From Victivallis vadensis (GTDB lineage Bacteria; Verrucomicrobiota; Lentisphaeria; Victivallales; GWF2-50-93): a stretch of 54,448 nucleotides of DNA. The stretch is from the NCBI GenBank assembly GCA_945883805.1, contig CAMCYE010000010.1, positions 1-54,448 of the forward strand, given 5' to 3'. The notes below the pieces were generated by a model. It did not search any database. It was not told the origin of the DNA and saw only the letters and a program-made list of their open reading frames with translations. A program made the translations under genes and the position numbers. This document shows positions 7,535 to 16,207 of this stretch, piece by piece. Position 1 is the first letter of the stretch, and every line of letters starts with the position of its first letter.

Positions 7535-9300
7535 TTCTCCAAGGGCAATATTATTGTAAACTTGCTGCCTTTGCCGACCGCGCTTTCAACCTCGACTCTC
7601 CCACCGTGCACATTTACAATATGCTTGACAATCGAGAGTCCGAGCCCGGTTCCACCGAGTTTCCTGCTCCGCGCCCTGTCAACACGATAAAACCGTTCAA
7701 ACACTCTCGGAAGGTGTTTTTCTGAAATCCCGCAGCCATGGTCTTTAACGCTAATCAATATATTACCGCTTTCACGGCATGACTCTATCTCAACGGAACT
7801 TTGGGGTTCACTATACTTTATCGCATTATCAATCAAGTTCACAAGTGCCTGTTCGATAAGAGAACTGTTCATTGTGCCGACAATGCCCTTATTGCTATTC
7901 ACGACGAAATCAACTTGTTTCCGGGTCGCCTTCTCCCTACAGTCGGCAAGAGCCGCATCAATGACGTCTGCAAGGAGAGTTTCACTGAACTGTCCAGTAT
8001 CCTTCTGCTTTTCGTCCTCGAGCTTGGAAAGGCTCAGGATATCATCCACGATGGATGTCAACCTCTCGGTATGCCTTCCGATAATTTTCAGCAACTGCGC
8101 CATCTCATCTTTTCCAGGATCCGACTCAAGGAGTGTTTCAACCGAAGCCTTGATGGCTGTCAGCGGCGTTTTGATTTCATGTGACACATTCGAGACAAAC
8201 TCGCTCCTGAGGTTCTCCAGTTTTTTCAACCGGGTGATGTCATTCATCACAAGCAGTGCGCCGATACAGCCACCGTCCGGATCATGCAACACAGTCCCGC
8301 GCACATAGAGATGGTGCCGTTCAGTGTCGAAGAAACTCAGTTCCTTCTCCACGGTCTGTTTTTCAGAAAGAACCGCGTCGATAAAGTTCTGAAGGGCCGC
8401 ATTCCGCACGACCTCCTGGAAAAACTTCCCTTCGCTCGCCTCCGGCGCCTTCAGCAATGCTGCGGCCGAACGGTTCATGCTTATCAGGCGCCCTTCGGCG
8501 TCAACGGCGATGACACCTTCCATCATGCTGGACAGGATGGCGTTCTGCCTGTTGCGCTGCTCAAGGATCTCGCGCATCCGCCTGTTGAGCTCTTCAGCCA
8601 TGTAATTCATCGAACCGGCAAGTTCGCCTATCTCGTCTATGTCCGCTATGGCCAGCTTCCTGCTGAAATTCCCCTTTGCGAAGTTCGCAGCCCCTTTTTC
8701 GAGTTCCAGTATAGGTTTAGATATGCGACGTGAAACAAAAACGCCTATAAAAACAGCGAATATAGCGATAACAATGCCGGCAATTATTATTTTCCAATAG
8801 ATCTCCGAGAGTGTGGTATCAAGAAGGCTTACCGAAACCGCTATCCTGAGGACCTCGGAATTTTCTCTGGCAGTAAACAGCGGCATGGCGACATACATCA
8901 TGCGCCGATGCAAAGTCGGGCTATATCTGACAGCTTTACCTGTCCGGCCTTTCAACGCTTCAGCTATCTCGATACGTCCGGAATGATTTTCCATTTTCGC
9001 TGGGTCTTCAAGGGAATCTGCAATGACTTTTCCGTCCGAGGCGATAATTGTTATCCTGGATTTGCTCAATCCTGAAAACTCCACGCAATATTTCTGCAGC
9101 TCTGAAATCTTCCCGGAATTCATGATGACGATTATGTCCCGGTCAATGATTTTCGCCCTTGTTTCAATCTCCTCCTGCACATGACTGAAGTAGAATTCTT
9201 TCAGAAGCACTGTCGCATACCATGCCGAAGCGCACAGCGTAAGCAGTATTATAAAAAGATAATAAGGGAAGATGTAATAAAATATTCTTTTTCTGGCCAT
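7519..9300 (-). CDS. phoR: PhoR-like sensor histidine kinase
   Basis: The 593-residue membrane kinase has TM1 at about 10-33, an extracytoplasmic sensor region of about 135 residues, TM2 at about 170-191, HAMP 192-243, PAS about 250-355, HisKA with phospho-accepting His374 (FVSNVSHEIKTPL), and HATPase with the N box (NLIDNAIKYSE), G1 (DHGCGIS) and G2 (GGTGLGLS). This order is that of PhoR. It would phosphorylate the PhoB-like regulator encoded just upstream, probably in phosphate limitation, though the ligand of the sensor region is not visible. No strong ribosome site precedes the ATG at 9300. The final residues (KCVSV) are encoded by an 8-nt tandem repeat, so the natural C-terminus may have been altered by repeat expansion. 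Confidence 0.87.
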   Translation of the reverse strand: MARKRIFYYIFPYYLFIILLTLCASAWYATVLLKEFYFSHVQEEIETRAKIIDRDIIVIMNSGKISELQKYCVEFSGLSKSRITIIASDGKVIADSLEDPAKMENHSGRIEIAEALKGRTGKAVRYSPTLHRRMMYVAMPLFTARENSEVLRIAVSVSLLDTTLSEIYWKIIIAGIVIAIFAVFIGVFVSRRISKPILELEKGAANFAKGNFSRKLAIADIDEIGELAGSMNYMAEELNRRMREILEQRNRQNAILSSMMEGVIAVDAEGRLISMNRSAAALLKAPEASEGKFFQEVVRNAALQNFIDAVLSEKQTVEKELSFFDTERHHLYVRGTVLHDPDGGCIGALLVMNDITRLKKLENLRSEFVSNVSHEIKTPLTAIKASVETLLESDPGKDEMAQLLKIIGRHTERLTSIVDDILSLSKLEDEKQKDTGQFSETLLADVIDAALADCREKATRKQVDFVVNSNKGIVGTMNSSLIEQALVNLIDNAIKYSEPQSSVEIESCRESGNILISVKDHGCGISEKHLPRVFERFYRVDRARSRKLGGTGLGLSIVKHIVNVHGGRVEVESAVGKGSKFTIILPLEKCVSV

Positions 9301-9324
9301 ATATATCAGTTATCAGTTTAAAAA

Positions 9325-9359
9325 CAGTCGTCAGTCGTCAGTCGTCAGTCGTTGGTCGT
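9325..9359. repeat. 7-nt tandem repeat (CAGTCGT x4 plus a degenerate copy)
   Basis: Four exact CAGTCGT units followed by TGGTCGT lie 25 nt upstream of the phoR start. A related heptamer array occurs at 11777-11804 and, in the opposite sense, at 11858-11916. Confidence 0.85.
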
Positions 9360-9424
9360 TGGTTACAAATCCTCCCAACTTGAATATTGGACATTCCGTG
9401 TTGGATATTTCCGCACTTCCGAAC

Positions 9425-9456
9425 TCTGTGCCTCTGTGCCTCTGTGCCTCTGTGCC
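9425..9456. repeat. 8-nt tandem repeat (TCTGTGCC x4)
   Basis: Four exact TCTGTGCC units lie in the 257-nt gap between the phoB stop and the phoR start. The same octamer recurs three times at 51061-51084, over 41 kb away. Confidence 0.88.
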
Positions 9457-9557
9457 TTCTTAACCCATTCGAAGTTGGATGTTCAGATCTTTCCCTCTCC
9501 GATTCACCGCTTCTCCGTTTCACCGCTTCAACCTCGGGCAAGAATGCCCGAGTTACT

Positions 9558-10247
9558 TCAATCCCGGAACCTGTAGCCGACGCCGCGTATCGTGTCAATC
9601 ATGTCAGCTACGGCGCCCAGCTTCTTCCTCAGACCGACTATCTGGACGTCCACAGCCCTTTCCGTAACCGGATAACCTGCACCCTTGACACCGTTCACAA
9701 TCTGACTTCGGGTGAAAACCCAGCCGGGCCGTCTCGCAAGAAAAATCAGGATCTCGAATTCGGTAAATGTCAGGTCAATCGCTTTTCCACTGACAGTGAC
9801 TTCACGGCGTCCCGGATCAATTACGATATTCTTCCTCTTAATCACATCGCCTGCATCTGATTCCGGAGAAACAGTCCCTTTCCGCAAAACGGCCTTGATC
9901 CTTGCAGTAAGAACTTTCGGACTGAAAGGTTTTGTCATGTAGTCATCGGCACCGAGTTCAAGGCCGGTGACAATGTCGCTTTCCTCGCCTTTGGCGGTGA
10001 GCATGATAATGGGAATATGTCGTGTTTTCGAATCGTTCTTGAGAATTTTGCAGACATCCAGACCGTCTATTCCCGGCAGCATGAGGTCGAGGACAATAAG
10101 GTCGGGAAGTTTTTCCCTGGCTTTTTTCACGCATTCCTCGCCGGCCTCGATGCAGGTGACCTTGTAGCCCTCCCTGTCAAGGTTCATACGGATAAGCTCC
10201 AGGATGTCCTCCTCGTCGTCAACAACAAATATGTTTCCCTTTGCCAT
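9558..10247 (-). CDS. phoB: PhoB-like OmpR-family response regulator
   Basis: The 229-residue protein has a receiver domain with acidic pocket VVDDEED, phospho-acceptor Asp in LIVLDLMLPGIDG and the conserved Lys in MTKPFSPK, followed by a winged-helix domain (LTFTEFEILIFLARRPG, ending TIRGVGYRFRD). It is the DNA-binding partner of the PhoR-like kinase downstream. A GGAG site lies before the ATG at 10247. The 257-nt gap to phoR holds two tandem repeat arrays, so the two genes may not be tightly co-translated. Assignment to phosphate control rests on domain order and similarity only. Confidence 0.87.
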   Translation of the reverse strand: MAKGNIFVVDDEEDILELIRMNLDREGYKVTCIEAGEECVKKAREKLPDLIVLDLMLPGIDGLDVCKILKNDSKTRHIPIIMLTAKGEESDIVTGLELGADDYMTKPFSPKVLTARIKAVLRKGTVSPESDAGDVIKRKNIVIDPGRREVTVSGKAIDLTFTEFEILIFLARRPGWVFTRSQIVNGVKGAGYPVTERAVDVQIVGLRKKLGAVADMIDTIRGVGYRFRD

Positions 10248-10260
10248 GAAAACTCCAAAT

Positions 10261-10285
10261 TAAGTTTTAAGTTTTAAGTTTTAAG
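10261..10285. repeat. 7-nt tandem repeat (TAAGTTT x3 plus partial) upstream of phoB
   Basis: Three TAAGTTT units and a partial fourth lie 14 nt upstream of the phoB start, inside its probable 5' leader. Confidence 0.8.
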
Positions 10286-10395
10286 CAAGAGATTATTTCC
10301 TGAAATATTCTCAGTTCAATATACTGTCACATGAAATCCCAAGTTCAAGGGTCTAACAGAGTTCTAACAATCTTCTCATTGAAGGCTAACTGTCA

Positions 10396-10420
10396 AAAAT
10401 TTTCCATCTTGGAAAATTTT
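10396..10420 (-). terminator. A/T-rich hairpin at the end of the CCA-enzyme gene
   Basis: Arms AAAATTTTCC and GGAAAATTTT surround a 5-nt loop. The hairpin overlaps the stop codon at 10419-10421. On the minus strand the second arm ends in a short T run, which fits a weak intrinsic terminator. Confidence 0.5.
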
Positions 10421-11729
10421 ATTTCTTATTAGTATTTTTTTCCTGTTGCAGGAAAAAAATTTGCTTCAGCGCCTCTTCCCTTGTGCTTATCTTGCCTTCC
10501 AGCTGAAGGTCGGCAATGTTTTCGAGAATTTCGCCGAACTCAGGGCCCGGCTTCATTCCGAGGGCGATCAGGTCTTTGCCGGTGACAAGCGGAGGGGGAA
10601 GTTTCACTTCGTTCGCCAGTTCGTTCATCCGGTCAAGGAGGAACGTGAAGGAGTTCATAAGCTTGTGACTGGAAATGCAATCTGTCCGGTGCAGTTCAAG
10701 TTCGAGGGGAAATGTTTCTTCGGCAATAAGCCGCTTCCATTTTGCGGGACGCATCTCCTGGACATGGGCGTAACGCATATGCTGACGGACGGCATGCACG
10801 ATGTTGGCGGCGCTTTTTGCCGGGAACCGGAGTCTTTTCAGGATATTCCCTGCGAGTTCCGCACTTTTCTGCTCGTGGGTGTAGAAATGTTCAACCCCGT
10901 CATCGCCCGTTGTCTTTGTCAGGGGTTTTCCCACATCGTGGAGGAGTATTGCCCATGCAATTTCAATATCCGGAAAAGCCATGTGCGAGAGCATCAGTGC
11001 GGTGTGCTCGAAAACATCGCCCTCCGGATGATATTCAGGATGCTGGGTGACTCCGCTCATCTCAGCGATTTCCGGGAGTATTTCCCTGAGTATCCCCATC
11101 TCAAGCATCATTCTCAACGCACGGTCCGGTTCTGGGCCGGTCAGCATTTTGTTGAACTCATCTCTTATGCGCTCCGCGGAAAGGACATTCAGTCTGCCGA
11201 CAAGCTTCAAAACTGCCGGTCTGATGTCTTCTGAAAGTTCATATCCGAATCTCACACAGAAACGGACAGTCCGGAGAATGCGTAAATAATCTTCGGCGAA
11301 ACGATCCTCCGCTTTGCCTATGGTCCTTAAAATTCCTTTTGAAAGATCATCCCGACCACCGACAAAGTCATAAATCTTTCCGTCGGACGGATCGTAGAAC
11401 ATTCCGTTGATCGTGAAATCCCTGCGCAATGCGTCCGTCTCGGGATTATCCGTATATTTGACTTCCGTGGGATGGCGTCCATCGAGGTATTCATGCTCCT
11501 CTCGGAAGGTAGCAACCTCAAAAGATGTGTCATCAACAACAACATTGATGATTCCGAATGCGGCGCCTATTTCATAACTGCGGGGAAAGATATTGACAAC
11601 CTCATCGGGTTTCGCGGAAGTGACAATGTCAATGTCCTTTGATTCCCTCCCGAGAAGCATGTCCCGAACCGCCCCTCCTGCGAAGTACGCAATGAAACCT
11701 CGGGACTTCAATTCCCGTACGATCTCCAC
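10419..11729 (-). CDS. cca: CCA tRNA nucleotidyltransferase / poly(A) polymerase family, HD type
   Basis: The 436-residue protein has the class II nucleotidyltransferase head (YFAGGAVRDMLLGRESKDID, with DID as metal ligands), the RRDFTINGM motif, the neck region and an HD domain (AILLHDVGKPL). It adds or repairs the 3' CCA of tRNA, or tails RNA. Sequence alone does not separate the two activities. The GTG at 11729 is the first in-frame start in this region, yet the frame stays open upstream and codes for residues (INNRNSTFRSAVEIVREL) that fit the usual N-terminal helix. The true start may therefore be further upstream at an unusual codon or near the heptamer repeats. A 12-bp perfect palindrome sits in its last codons. 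Confidence 0.85.
   Translation of the reverse strand: MEIVRELKSRGFIAYFAGGAVRDMLLGRESKDIDIVTSAKPDEVVNIFPRSYEIGAAFGIINVVVDDTSFEVATFREEHEYLDGRHPTEVKYTDNPETDALRRDFTINGMFYDPSDGKIYDFVGGRDDLSKGILRTIGKAEDRFAEDYLRILRTVRFCVRFGYELSEDIRPAVLKLVGRLNVLSAERIRDEFNKMLTGPEPDRALRMMLEMGILREILPEIAEMSGVTQHPEYHPEGDVFEHTALMLSHMAFPDIEIAWAILLHDVGKPLTKTTGDDGVEHFYTHEQKSAELAGNILKRLRFPAKSAANIVHAVRQHMRYAHVQEMRPAKWKRLIAEETFPLELELHRTDCISSHKLMNSFTFLLDRMNELANEVKLPPPLVTGKDLIALGMKPGPEFGEILENIADLQLEGKISTREEALKQIFFLQQEKNTNKK
10434..10460. repeat. Perfect A/T hairpin with CCTG/CAGG cap
   Basis: 12-bp perfect arms (ATTTTTTTCCTG and complement) with a 3-nt loop lie inside the 3' end of the CCA-enzyme gene. It is one of four similar hairpins in the window (also 13511, 17027 and 17655). 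Confidence 0.75.
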
Positions 11730-11776
11730 TGCGGAGCGGAATGTAGAATTGCGGTTGTTGATAAGAACTCCCTTGG

Positions 11777-11804
11777 CGGTCGTTAGTCGTTAGTCGTTAG
11801 TCGT
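11777..11804. repeat. 7-nt tandem repeat (TAGTCGT x3 plus CGGTCGT)
   Basis: Heptamer array upstream of the CCA-enzyme gene. It is roughly complementary to the array at 11858-11916, so the two could fold into a long stem around a loop of about 53 nt. Confidence 0.85.
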
Positions 11805-11857
11805 CGGAATGGAACGCGATGAATTTAAGACATTACACTTTTTTCTGTTTTCCGGTA

Positions 11858-11916
11858 ACTGACGACTGACGACTGACGACTGACGACTAGCGACTAGCGA
11901 CCAGCGACTGACGACT
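11858..11916. repeat. 7-nt tandem repeat (ACTGACG and variants, about 8 units)
   Basis: Units run ACTGACG x4, ACTAGCG x2, ACCAGCG, ACTGACG. The array begins 2 nt beyond the stop codon of the membrane-protein gene ending at 11919. Confidence 0.88.
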
Positions 11917-11918
11917 CT

Positions 11919-12845
11919 TCAGAAATCATCACCGTTGTCATATCTTTCTTCCCGGGGATCCGGTTTTTTCAGTTTCTTCAGCCTATTCAAAACCACCATC
12001 AGGTAAATCAGGAAACCCATGAGGCAGACGGTCTGGAAATCCACGAACGGCAAGTTGAGCCCGTAATACAGCGTGGCTATTATCATTCCCGGGAAACTTG
12101 CATAGATGGCAATCGTCAGGAGATTGGTGAATTTGACTTCGTCCGGAAGCTCCTGTTTACCGGTGAAAAAGAAAAGCATGGCGAAGAAAATGGAAAACAA
12201 CGATATGAAAAACAATGTCGAGAGAAAGATATTCCAGAAAACAAGTATCAGCATCACAATCAGTACTGCGGCTTGAATATCGAGGAAATTAACCGGAGTT
12301 TGACCGTTGTATTTGCCCGCCGGAAAAGCGTTTTTCTCGGCATAGGCGATTATTTTTCCGGCCGGATTTCCCGTAAACTTCTCCCTTTGCGGCATATTGG
12401 CAAGAGAGAAAAACAGGGGCATCGCATAATAATCGGCACCCGACTTCACCCATAGCACAACCGAATCCGGCATCCAGAGTACACCCCGCTCGGAAATGCT
12501 GTCCTCCGGATTGAAAAGCGATAAATCCTCCCTGTCTGGAATATAATCAATCCTATTTTCGTCAATCCGCTGAAATCTCGCCTTATCAGGACCGAGCGAC
12601 GGCATAATTCCATCCTGGGAAAACCTGACCTCGCCAAACTCCTTATAAAGGACGCCGCAATATTTCCTTATCATTTTGTCATACGGGGTATACTGCATGG
12701 CAACTGCGGCGAAAGAACAGAACATGCAGATAAGGAGAAAATGAAAAATAGCCCTTCCGCACGAGGCTTTCATGAGCTGAAGGAATATGTCCGTGCCACT
12801 GCAGATGGAAAACACTATCTTGAAAAAACCGGGATTTTTATTCAT
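11919..12845 (-). CDS. Membrane protein, DUF1189-like
   Basis: The 308-residue protein has one N-terminal membrane segment (FHFLLICMFCSFAAVAMQYT), an extracytoplasmic stretch of about 130 residues, then four hydrophobic segments and a charged tail (KKLKKPDPREERYDNGDDF). The layout and the hydrophobic C-terminal half resemble DUF1189 proteins, but this is a weak match by eye. No catalytic motif is seen. Its start codon overlaps the end of def by 8 nt, so it is co-translated with peptide deformylase. Function unknown. Confidence 0.65.
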   Translation of the reverse strand: MNKNPGFFKIVFSICSGTDIFLQLMKASCGRAIFHFLLICMFCSFAAVAMQYTPYDKMIRKYCGVLYKEFGEVRFSQDGIMPSLGPDKARFQRIDENRIDYIPDREDLSLFNPEDSISERGVLWMPDSVVLWVKSGADYYAMPLFFSLANMPQREKFTGNPAGKIIAYAEKNAFPAGKYNGQTPVNFLDIQAAVLIVMLILVFWNIFLSTLFFISLFSIFFAMLFFFTGKQELPDEVKFTNLLTIAIYASFPGMIIATLYYGLNLPFVDFQTVCLMGFLIYLMVVLNRLKKLKKPDPREERYDNGDDF

Positions 12846-13458
12846 TTTCTTTTTTCCTGATAAGCTTTCTAAGAAATTTCATCCTTGCGTAACGGCGCTT
12901 CAATTTTCCAAGGGCAGGTTCGATTTTCGCAAACGCCTCTTCTGTAAGCCGGTCCACAAAAAGAATCCCGTTCAAATGATCGACTTCATGCTGAACCGCC
13001 CTTGCGAGAAGCCCCCCGCATTCCAATGTGAAACTTTCGGCCCCGAGAATTTGCGCCTGAAAAACTACAGTGGACGGCCTTGCCACTGGAGCATAAATGT
13101 CCGGGACGCTCAGACACCCCTCATCCCTGACAGACATAGCCACCCCGAATGAAATGATCTCAGGGTTAATAAGGACAAGGGGCATTCTGTTAAGCAGGAT
13201 GGCTTCACCCGGAGAGGAAATCCTGACATTGCCGTCTTCATCTTTAGGCAGAGGCACTCCGAGCGCGATTATCCTGAGTCCAACCCCGACCTGGGTCGCG
13301 GCAAGCCCCACACCGTCAAATTCAATCATGGTGTTAGTCAGGACTTCCGCAAATTTCAGAATCTTATCGTCGACAGATTTAACATCTTCCGCCTTCTTTG
13401 CGAGAAAAGCATCCCCGTAAACCCTCACTTTTTCAATTTTCTTCCCACCAATCCGCAT
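12838..13458 (-). CDS. def: Peptide deformylase
   Basis: The 206-residue protein carries all three deformylase motifs: GVGLAATQVG, EGCLS and QHEVDHLNG. The Cys and two His residues bind the catalytic metal. It removes the formyl group from nascent proteins in the cytoplasm. I choose the ATG at 13458 because GAGG lies 8 nt before it and the family usually starts close to the first strand (here KIEKVRVYGDAFLAKKAEDV). The frame is open to an ATG at 13500 without a good ribosome site. An insertion rich in charged and small residues (PLPKDEDGNVRISSPGEAIL) lies between the first two motifs, as in some deformylases. Confidence 0.92.
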   Translation of the reverse strand: MRIGGKKIEKVRVYGDAFLAKKAEDVKSVDDKILKFAEVLTNTMIEFDGVGLAATQVGVGLRIIALGVPLPKDEDGNVRISSPGEAILLNRMPLVLINPEIISFGVAMSVRDEGCLSVPDIYAPVARPSTVVFQAQILGAESFTLECGGLLARAVQHEVDHLNGILFVDRLTEEAFAKIEPALGKLKRRYARMKFLRKLIRKKENE

Positions 13459-13510
13459 TACTTCATCCTCTTTGATATTATTCTGAAAATTTATTATCAT
13501 TTGCTCAGGT

Positions 13511-13536
13511 TAAATTTTTCTGTTACAGAAAATTTA
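13511..13536. repeat. A/T hairpin with CTG/CAG cap in the pilT-def gap
   Basis: Arms TAAATTTT(T)CTG and CAGAAAATTTA with a 3-nt TTA loop and one bulged T. It lies between the PilT stop and the deformylase start, so it is transcribed in the deformylase leader. Confidence 0.65.
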
Positions 13537-13590
13537 CTCTGGATTTAATATTTATTTCATCCCCATCCCTGGCCACTCGGCCACTGGCTG

Positions 13591-15783
13591 TCAGTTCGCC
13601 TTAGTCGCCATCAAGCTCATCGCATCCTGCCTCTTTATCAGGTTTGCGGTGTAAAGATCCCGCAACGCCTTATCCATGGTGATCATCCCGTCTTTCGCCA
13701 TTGTTTCGATGATTGAACCGATGAGATGGGTTTTTCCTTCGCGGATGGTCGCCCTGATTGCGGGAGTCCCGACAAGCACTTCAAATGCGGCGACGCGCCC
13801 TTTCCCGTCGCGTTTCGGTATAAGCCTCTGCGCTACGATTCCCAGAACAGTTCCGGAAAGCTGAAGACGAATCTGGTTCTGCTGATGCGCCGGAAACGAA
13901 TCAATTATGCGGTCAATGCTCTGTGCCGCATCATTAGTGTGCAGAGTCGCAAGGACAAGATGCCCGGTTTCAGCCGCAGTCAGGGCCGCACCTATGGTTT
14001 CCGTATCCCGCATCTCCCCGACCAGTATGACATCCGGATCCTGGCGTAAAACATATTTCAACGCGTTCGCAAAGCTCAGGGTGTCGGCATAAACCTCTCT
14101 CTGCTCGACAACGGCCTTCTTGTTGGCGTGGACATATTCAATGGGGTCTTCGACAGTTATGATATGACACGCACGACTCTCATTTATCTTGTCAATCAGG
14201 CTCGCCATTGTTGTGCTTTTCCCGTGACCGGTGGGTCCTGTTATGAGAACCAGCCCCTGATGCTTGTCCATCATGCTAACGAGCGTCTTGGGCAGTCCCA
14301 GCTCCTCGGGCGTGGGTATACCCTTCGGAATCACCCTGATTGCGCTTGCAACAGTTCCGCGCTGATAAAACCCGTTCAGGCGGAAACGGTATGGCATGAA
14401 TTGAATTTTGCCGCTGTCGTCTTTCTTCTGGATGTTTATGCTCAATGCGAAATCAATTTCACGCCTCTCCTCGAATATCTCCCTCTGCTTTGAATTCAGA
14501 AGACTGAAAAGGAGGCGCTTAGTGTCGGACGGCGAAAGCGGTTCGGTTGCAAGCGGCTTCAGTTCACCGTCTATTCTCAGGCACGGACAGCTTCCCGCAG
14601 TAATCAACAGGTCGCTTGCGCCATTGGAAACAGCGCTGTGAAGAAGGCGTTTCATGTTTATGACCTTCTCGTCCTGCGCCTCAATGTCAAGGTCTCCGCG
14701 GAAAGTGTCAATGCCACTTTCCATTCCCTGCACCAGGAGAACAAACTCCTCCCTGTTCGTCGAGGCGGAACAACCCGACTCCAGCGTTATTTTCCCCGCC
14801 TTGCAAAGTTCGGCCAGCGCGCGGGAGAAGGTCTGCATCCCGTCCTCGGATCCGCGTTTTATCATGTCTTCGAGATCGGAGAAATGCCTTCCTGCAATCA
14901 CACGCCTGACAAGCGGCGTCCCCTTGAGGATTTCCACCGCCGGAATCATTCCGTCCCCGTTGACCCCGGGAACAAGACGCTGCGCCACTATCCCCTCGAT
15001 GGCAAGCGACAGGTCTGCCGCCGCCTGCTCGCGCAGATGCTCGGGAAAATTGTTCACGATCCTTTCAATGCACTGGATGACGTTCGCCGTATGGACCGTG
15101 GAGATCACGAGATGTCCGGTAAGCGCTGCGGATATCGCAATCTGCATTGTCTCCAGGTCGCGCATTTCACCTATGAAAATGACATCCGGACTTTCACGCA
15201 CGACATTTTTCAGGGCTTCGGCGAAACTCGACGAGTCCGCACCAATCTCGCGCTGCGTAATCAGGCTCTTCTTCTCGCTGTGGACAAATTCTATGGGATC
15301 CTCGATTGTGACAATGTGCTTTGCGAACTTCGCATTTATGTGATTCAGCATCGCCGCCATCGTCGTTGATTTTCCGCTTCCCGCCGCACCGACAATCAGC
15401 ACAAGCCCCCTCGGACGTTCCGCGAATTCCGCAAGCGTCTTCGGCAGATTGAGATGGGCGAAATCAAGCTCTCCTGACGGAACAAGCCTGGCAACAAGTC
15501 CGGGCTGGCCCTGCTGAAGCAGGAAATTTATCCTGTAGCGGACCCCGTCAAGCGACAGTCCGGTGTCAACACTTCCCGCATGCTGATATTTTTTTTCGGC
15601 ATCAGGGGAGAGAATCTGCATCCGGAACTGTTCGATTTCAACTGCGGGCACAGGCGGCACGTTGAGCGCCTGGATCAGCGTACTCACCCTTACATACGGG
15701 ATTTTACCGGCGGAAACGAAAAGGTCGGACGCGCCTTGCACGGTCATTTTGTTCAGCAGTTCATCTATCATAATCTGCACCAT
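13591..15783 (-). CDS. Tandem PilT/PilU-type ATPase (two complete modules)
   Basis: The 730-residue protein is about twice the length of PilT. Module 1 (residues 1-355) has Walker A GAAGSGKST near 132, VTIEDPIEFVHSEK, the Walker B/Asp-box ESPDVIFIGEMRD and the His-box STVHTAN. Module 2 (about 377-730) has GPTGHGKST near 516, ITVEDPIEYVHANK, QDPDVILVGEMRD and ATLHTND. Each also has its own N-terminal PilT domain with GASDL. Both look catalytically intact. PilT-family ATPases power pilus retraction as hexamers; a fused pair would make a ring of linked alternating modules. It is at the minus-strand start of the apparent pilT-def cluster. ATG at 15783 and the in-frame ATG four codons on are both possible starts. 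Confidence 0.88.
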   Translation of the reverse strand: MVQIMIDELLNKMTVQGASDLFVSAGKIPYVRVSTLIQALNVPPVPAVEIEQFRMQILSPDAEKKYQHAGSVDTGLSLDGVRYRINFLLQQGQPGLVARLVPSGELDFAHLNLPKTLAEFAERPRGLVLIVGAAGSGKSTTMAAMLNHINAKFAKHIVTIEDPIEFVHSEKKSLITQREIGADSSSFAEALKNVVRESPDVIFIGEMRDLETMQIAISAALTGHLVISTVHTANVIQCIERIVNNFPEHLREQAAADLSLAIEGIVAQRLVPGVNGDGMIPAVEILKGTPLVRRVIAGRHFSDLEDMIKRGSEDGMQTFSRALAELCKAGKITLESGCSASTNREEFVLLVQGMESGIDTFRGDLDIEAQDEKVINMKRLLHSAVSNGASDLLITAGSCPCLRIDGELKPLATEPLSPSDTKRLLFSLLNSKQREIFEERREIDFALSINIQKKDDSGKIQFMPYRFRLNGFYQRGTVASAIRVIPKGIPTPEELGLPKTLVSMMDKHQGLVLITGPTGHGKSTTMASLIDKINESRACHIITVEDPIEYVHANKKAVVEQREVYADTLSFANALKYVLRQDPDVILVGEMRDTETIGAALTAAETGHLVLATLHTNDAAQSIDRIIDSFPAHQQNQIRLQLSGTVLGIVAQRLIPKRDGKGRVAAFEVLVGTPAIRATIREGKTHLIGSIIETMAKDGMITMDKALRDLYTANLIKRQDAMSLMATKAN

Positions 15784-15861
15784 TCCTGTTGTTGGTTAAA
15801 AATACGGGTCTCACCCCCGAATTTCAAGGCGTGGATGAAGATAATGGACGAGCTTTAAAAA

Positions 15862-16155
15862 TTACAAGAAATCCGTTGTCTTCAACAAAACATGATAATG
15901 GTTCGGAAGAACAGCCCATGAATAAAGCCCGATGGAATTTCCTCTCAAAAGATACAAAAGAGCATCCTCGAAAGCAGAAATTCTTTCCGGGAAAAACCCT
16001 ATGATATTCTTGTGTTCGTAACATGCTGCGGTGATGTGAAAACGAGGTTTATCACCTTGGATATGGAGAGGACTATGCCATGGAGAGTCCTGCGTTTTTC
16101 GCAACTCCAGGAGAGAGTCCCGCTGTTCACGATTCATCTTCCGCCAGCTGTACAA
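15862..16155 (-). pseudogene. Truncated REP-associated tyrosine transposase (Y1/RAYT)
   Basis: The 97-residue frame matches the N-terminal part of RAYT-type Y1 transposases: TPWH-like DSPWHSPLH, FHITAACYEHKNIIG, and the HUH motif in WAVLPNHYHVLLKT. It stops right after the HUH region, so the helix with the catalytic Tyr and the C-terminal third are missing. After the stop only a few residues remain before pilT begins. This is a decayed or internally deleted copy. A matching palindrome lies just upstream (16208-16313). Confidence 0.75.
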
Positions 16156-16207
16156 GAAAATTATCTCCTACAAAACTCCATGCTGAAATGTTAAAACAAG
16201 ACAAAGA

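Noticed and set aside
11919..12845. Phage or toxin-type membrane protein
   Set aside because: It is overlapped with def in a housekeeping run and shows no holin or toxin features.
14638..15369. Plus-strand frames of 229-243 codons opposite the tandem PilT gene
   Set aside because: Shadow frames of a well-supported gene with GC-rich codons; no ribosome site or motif.
15862..16155. Intact transposase
   Set aside because: The frame ends directly after the HUH motif; the catalytic Tyr region is absent.
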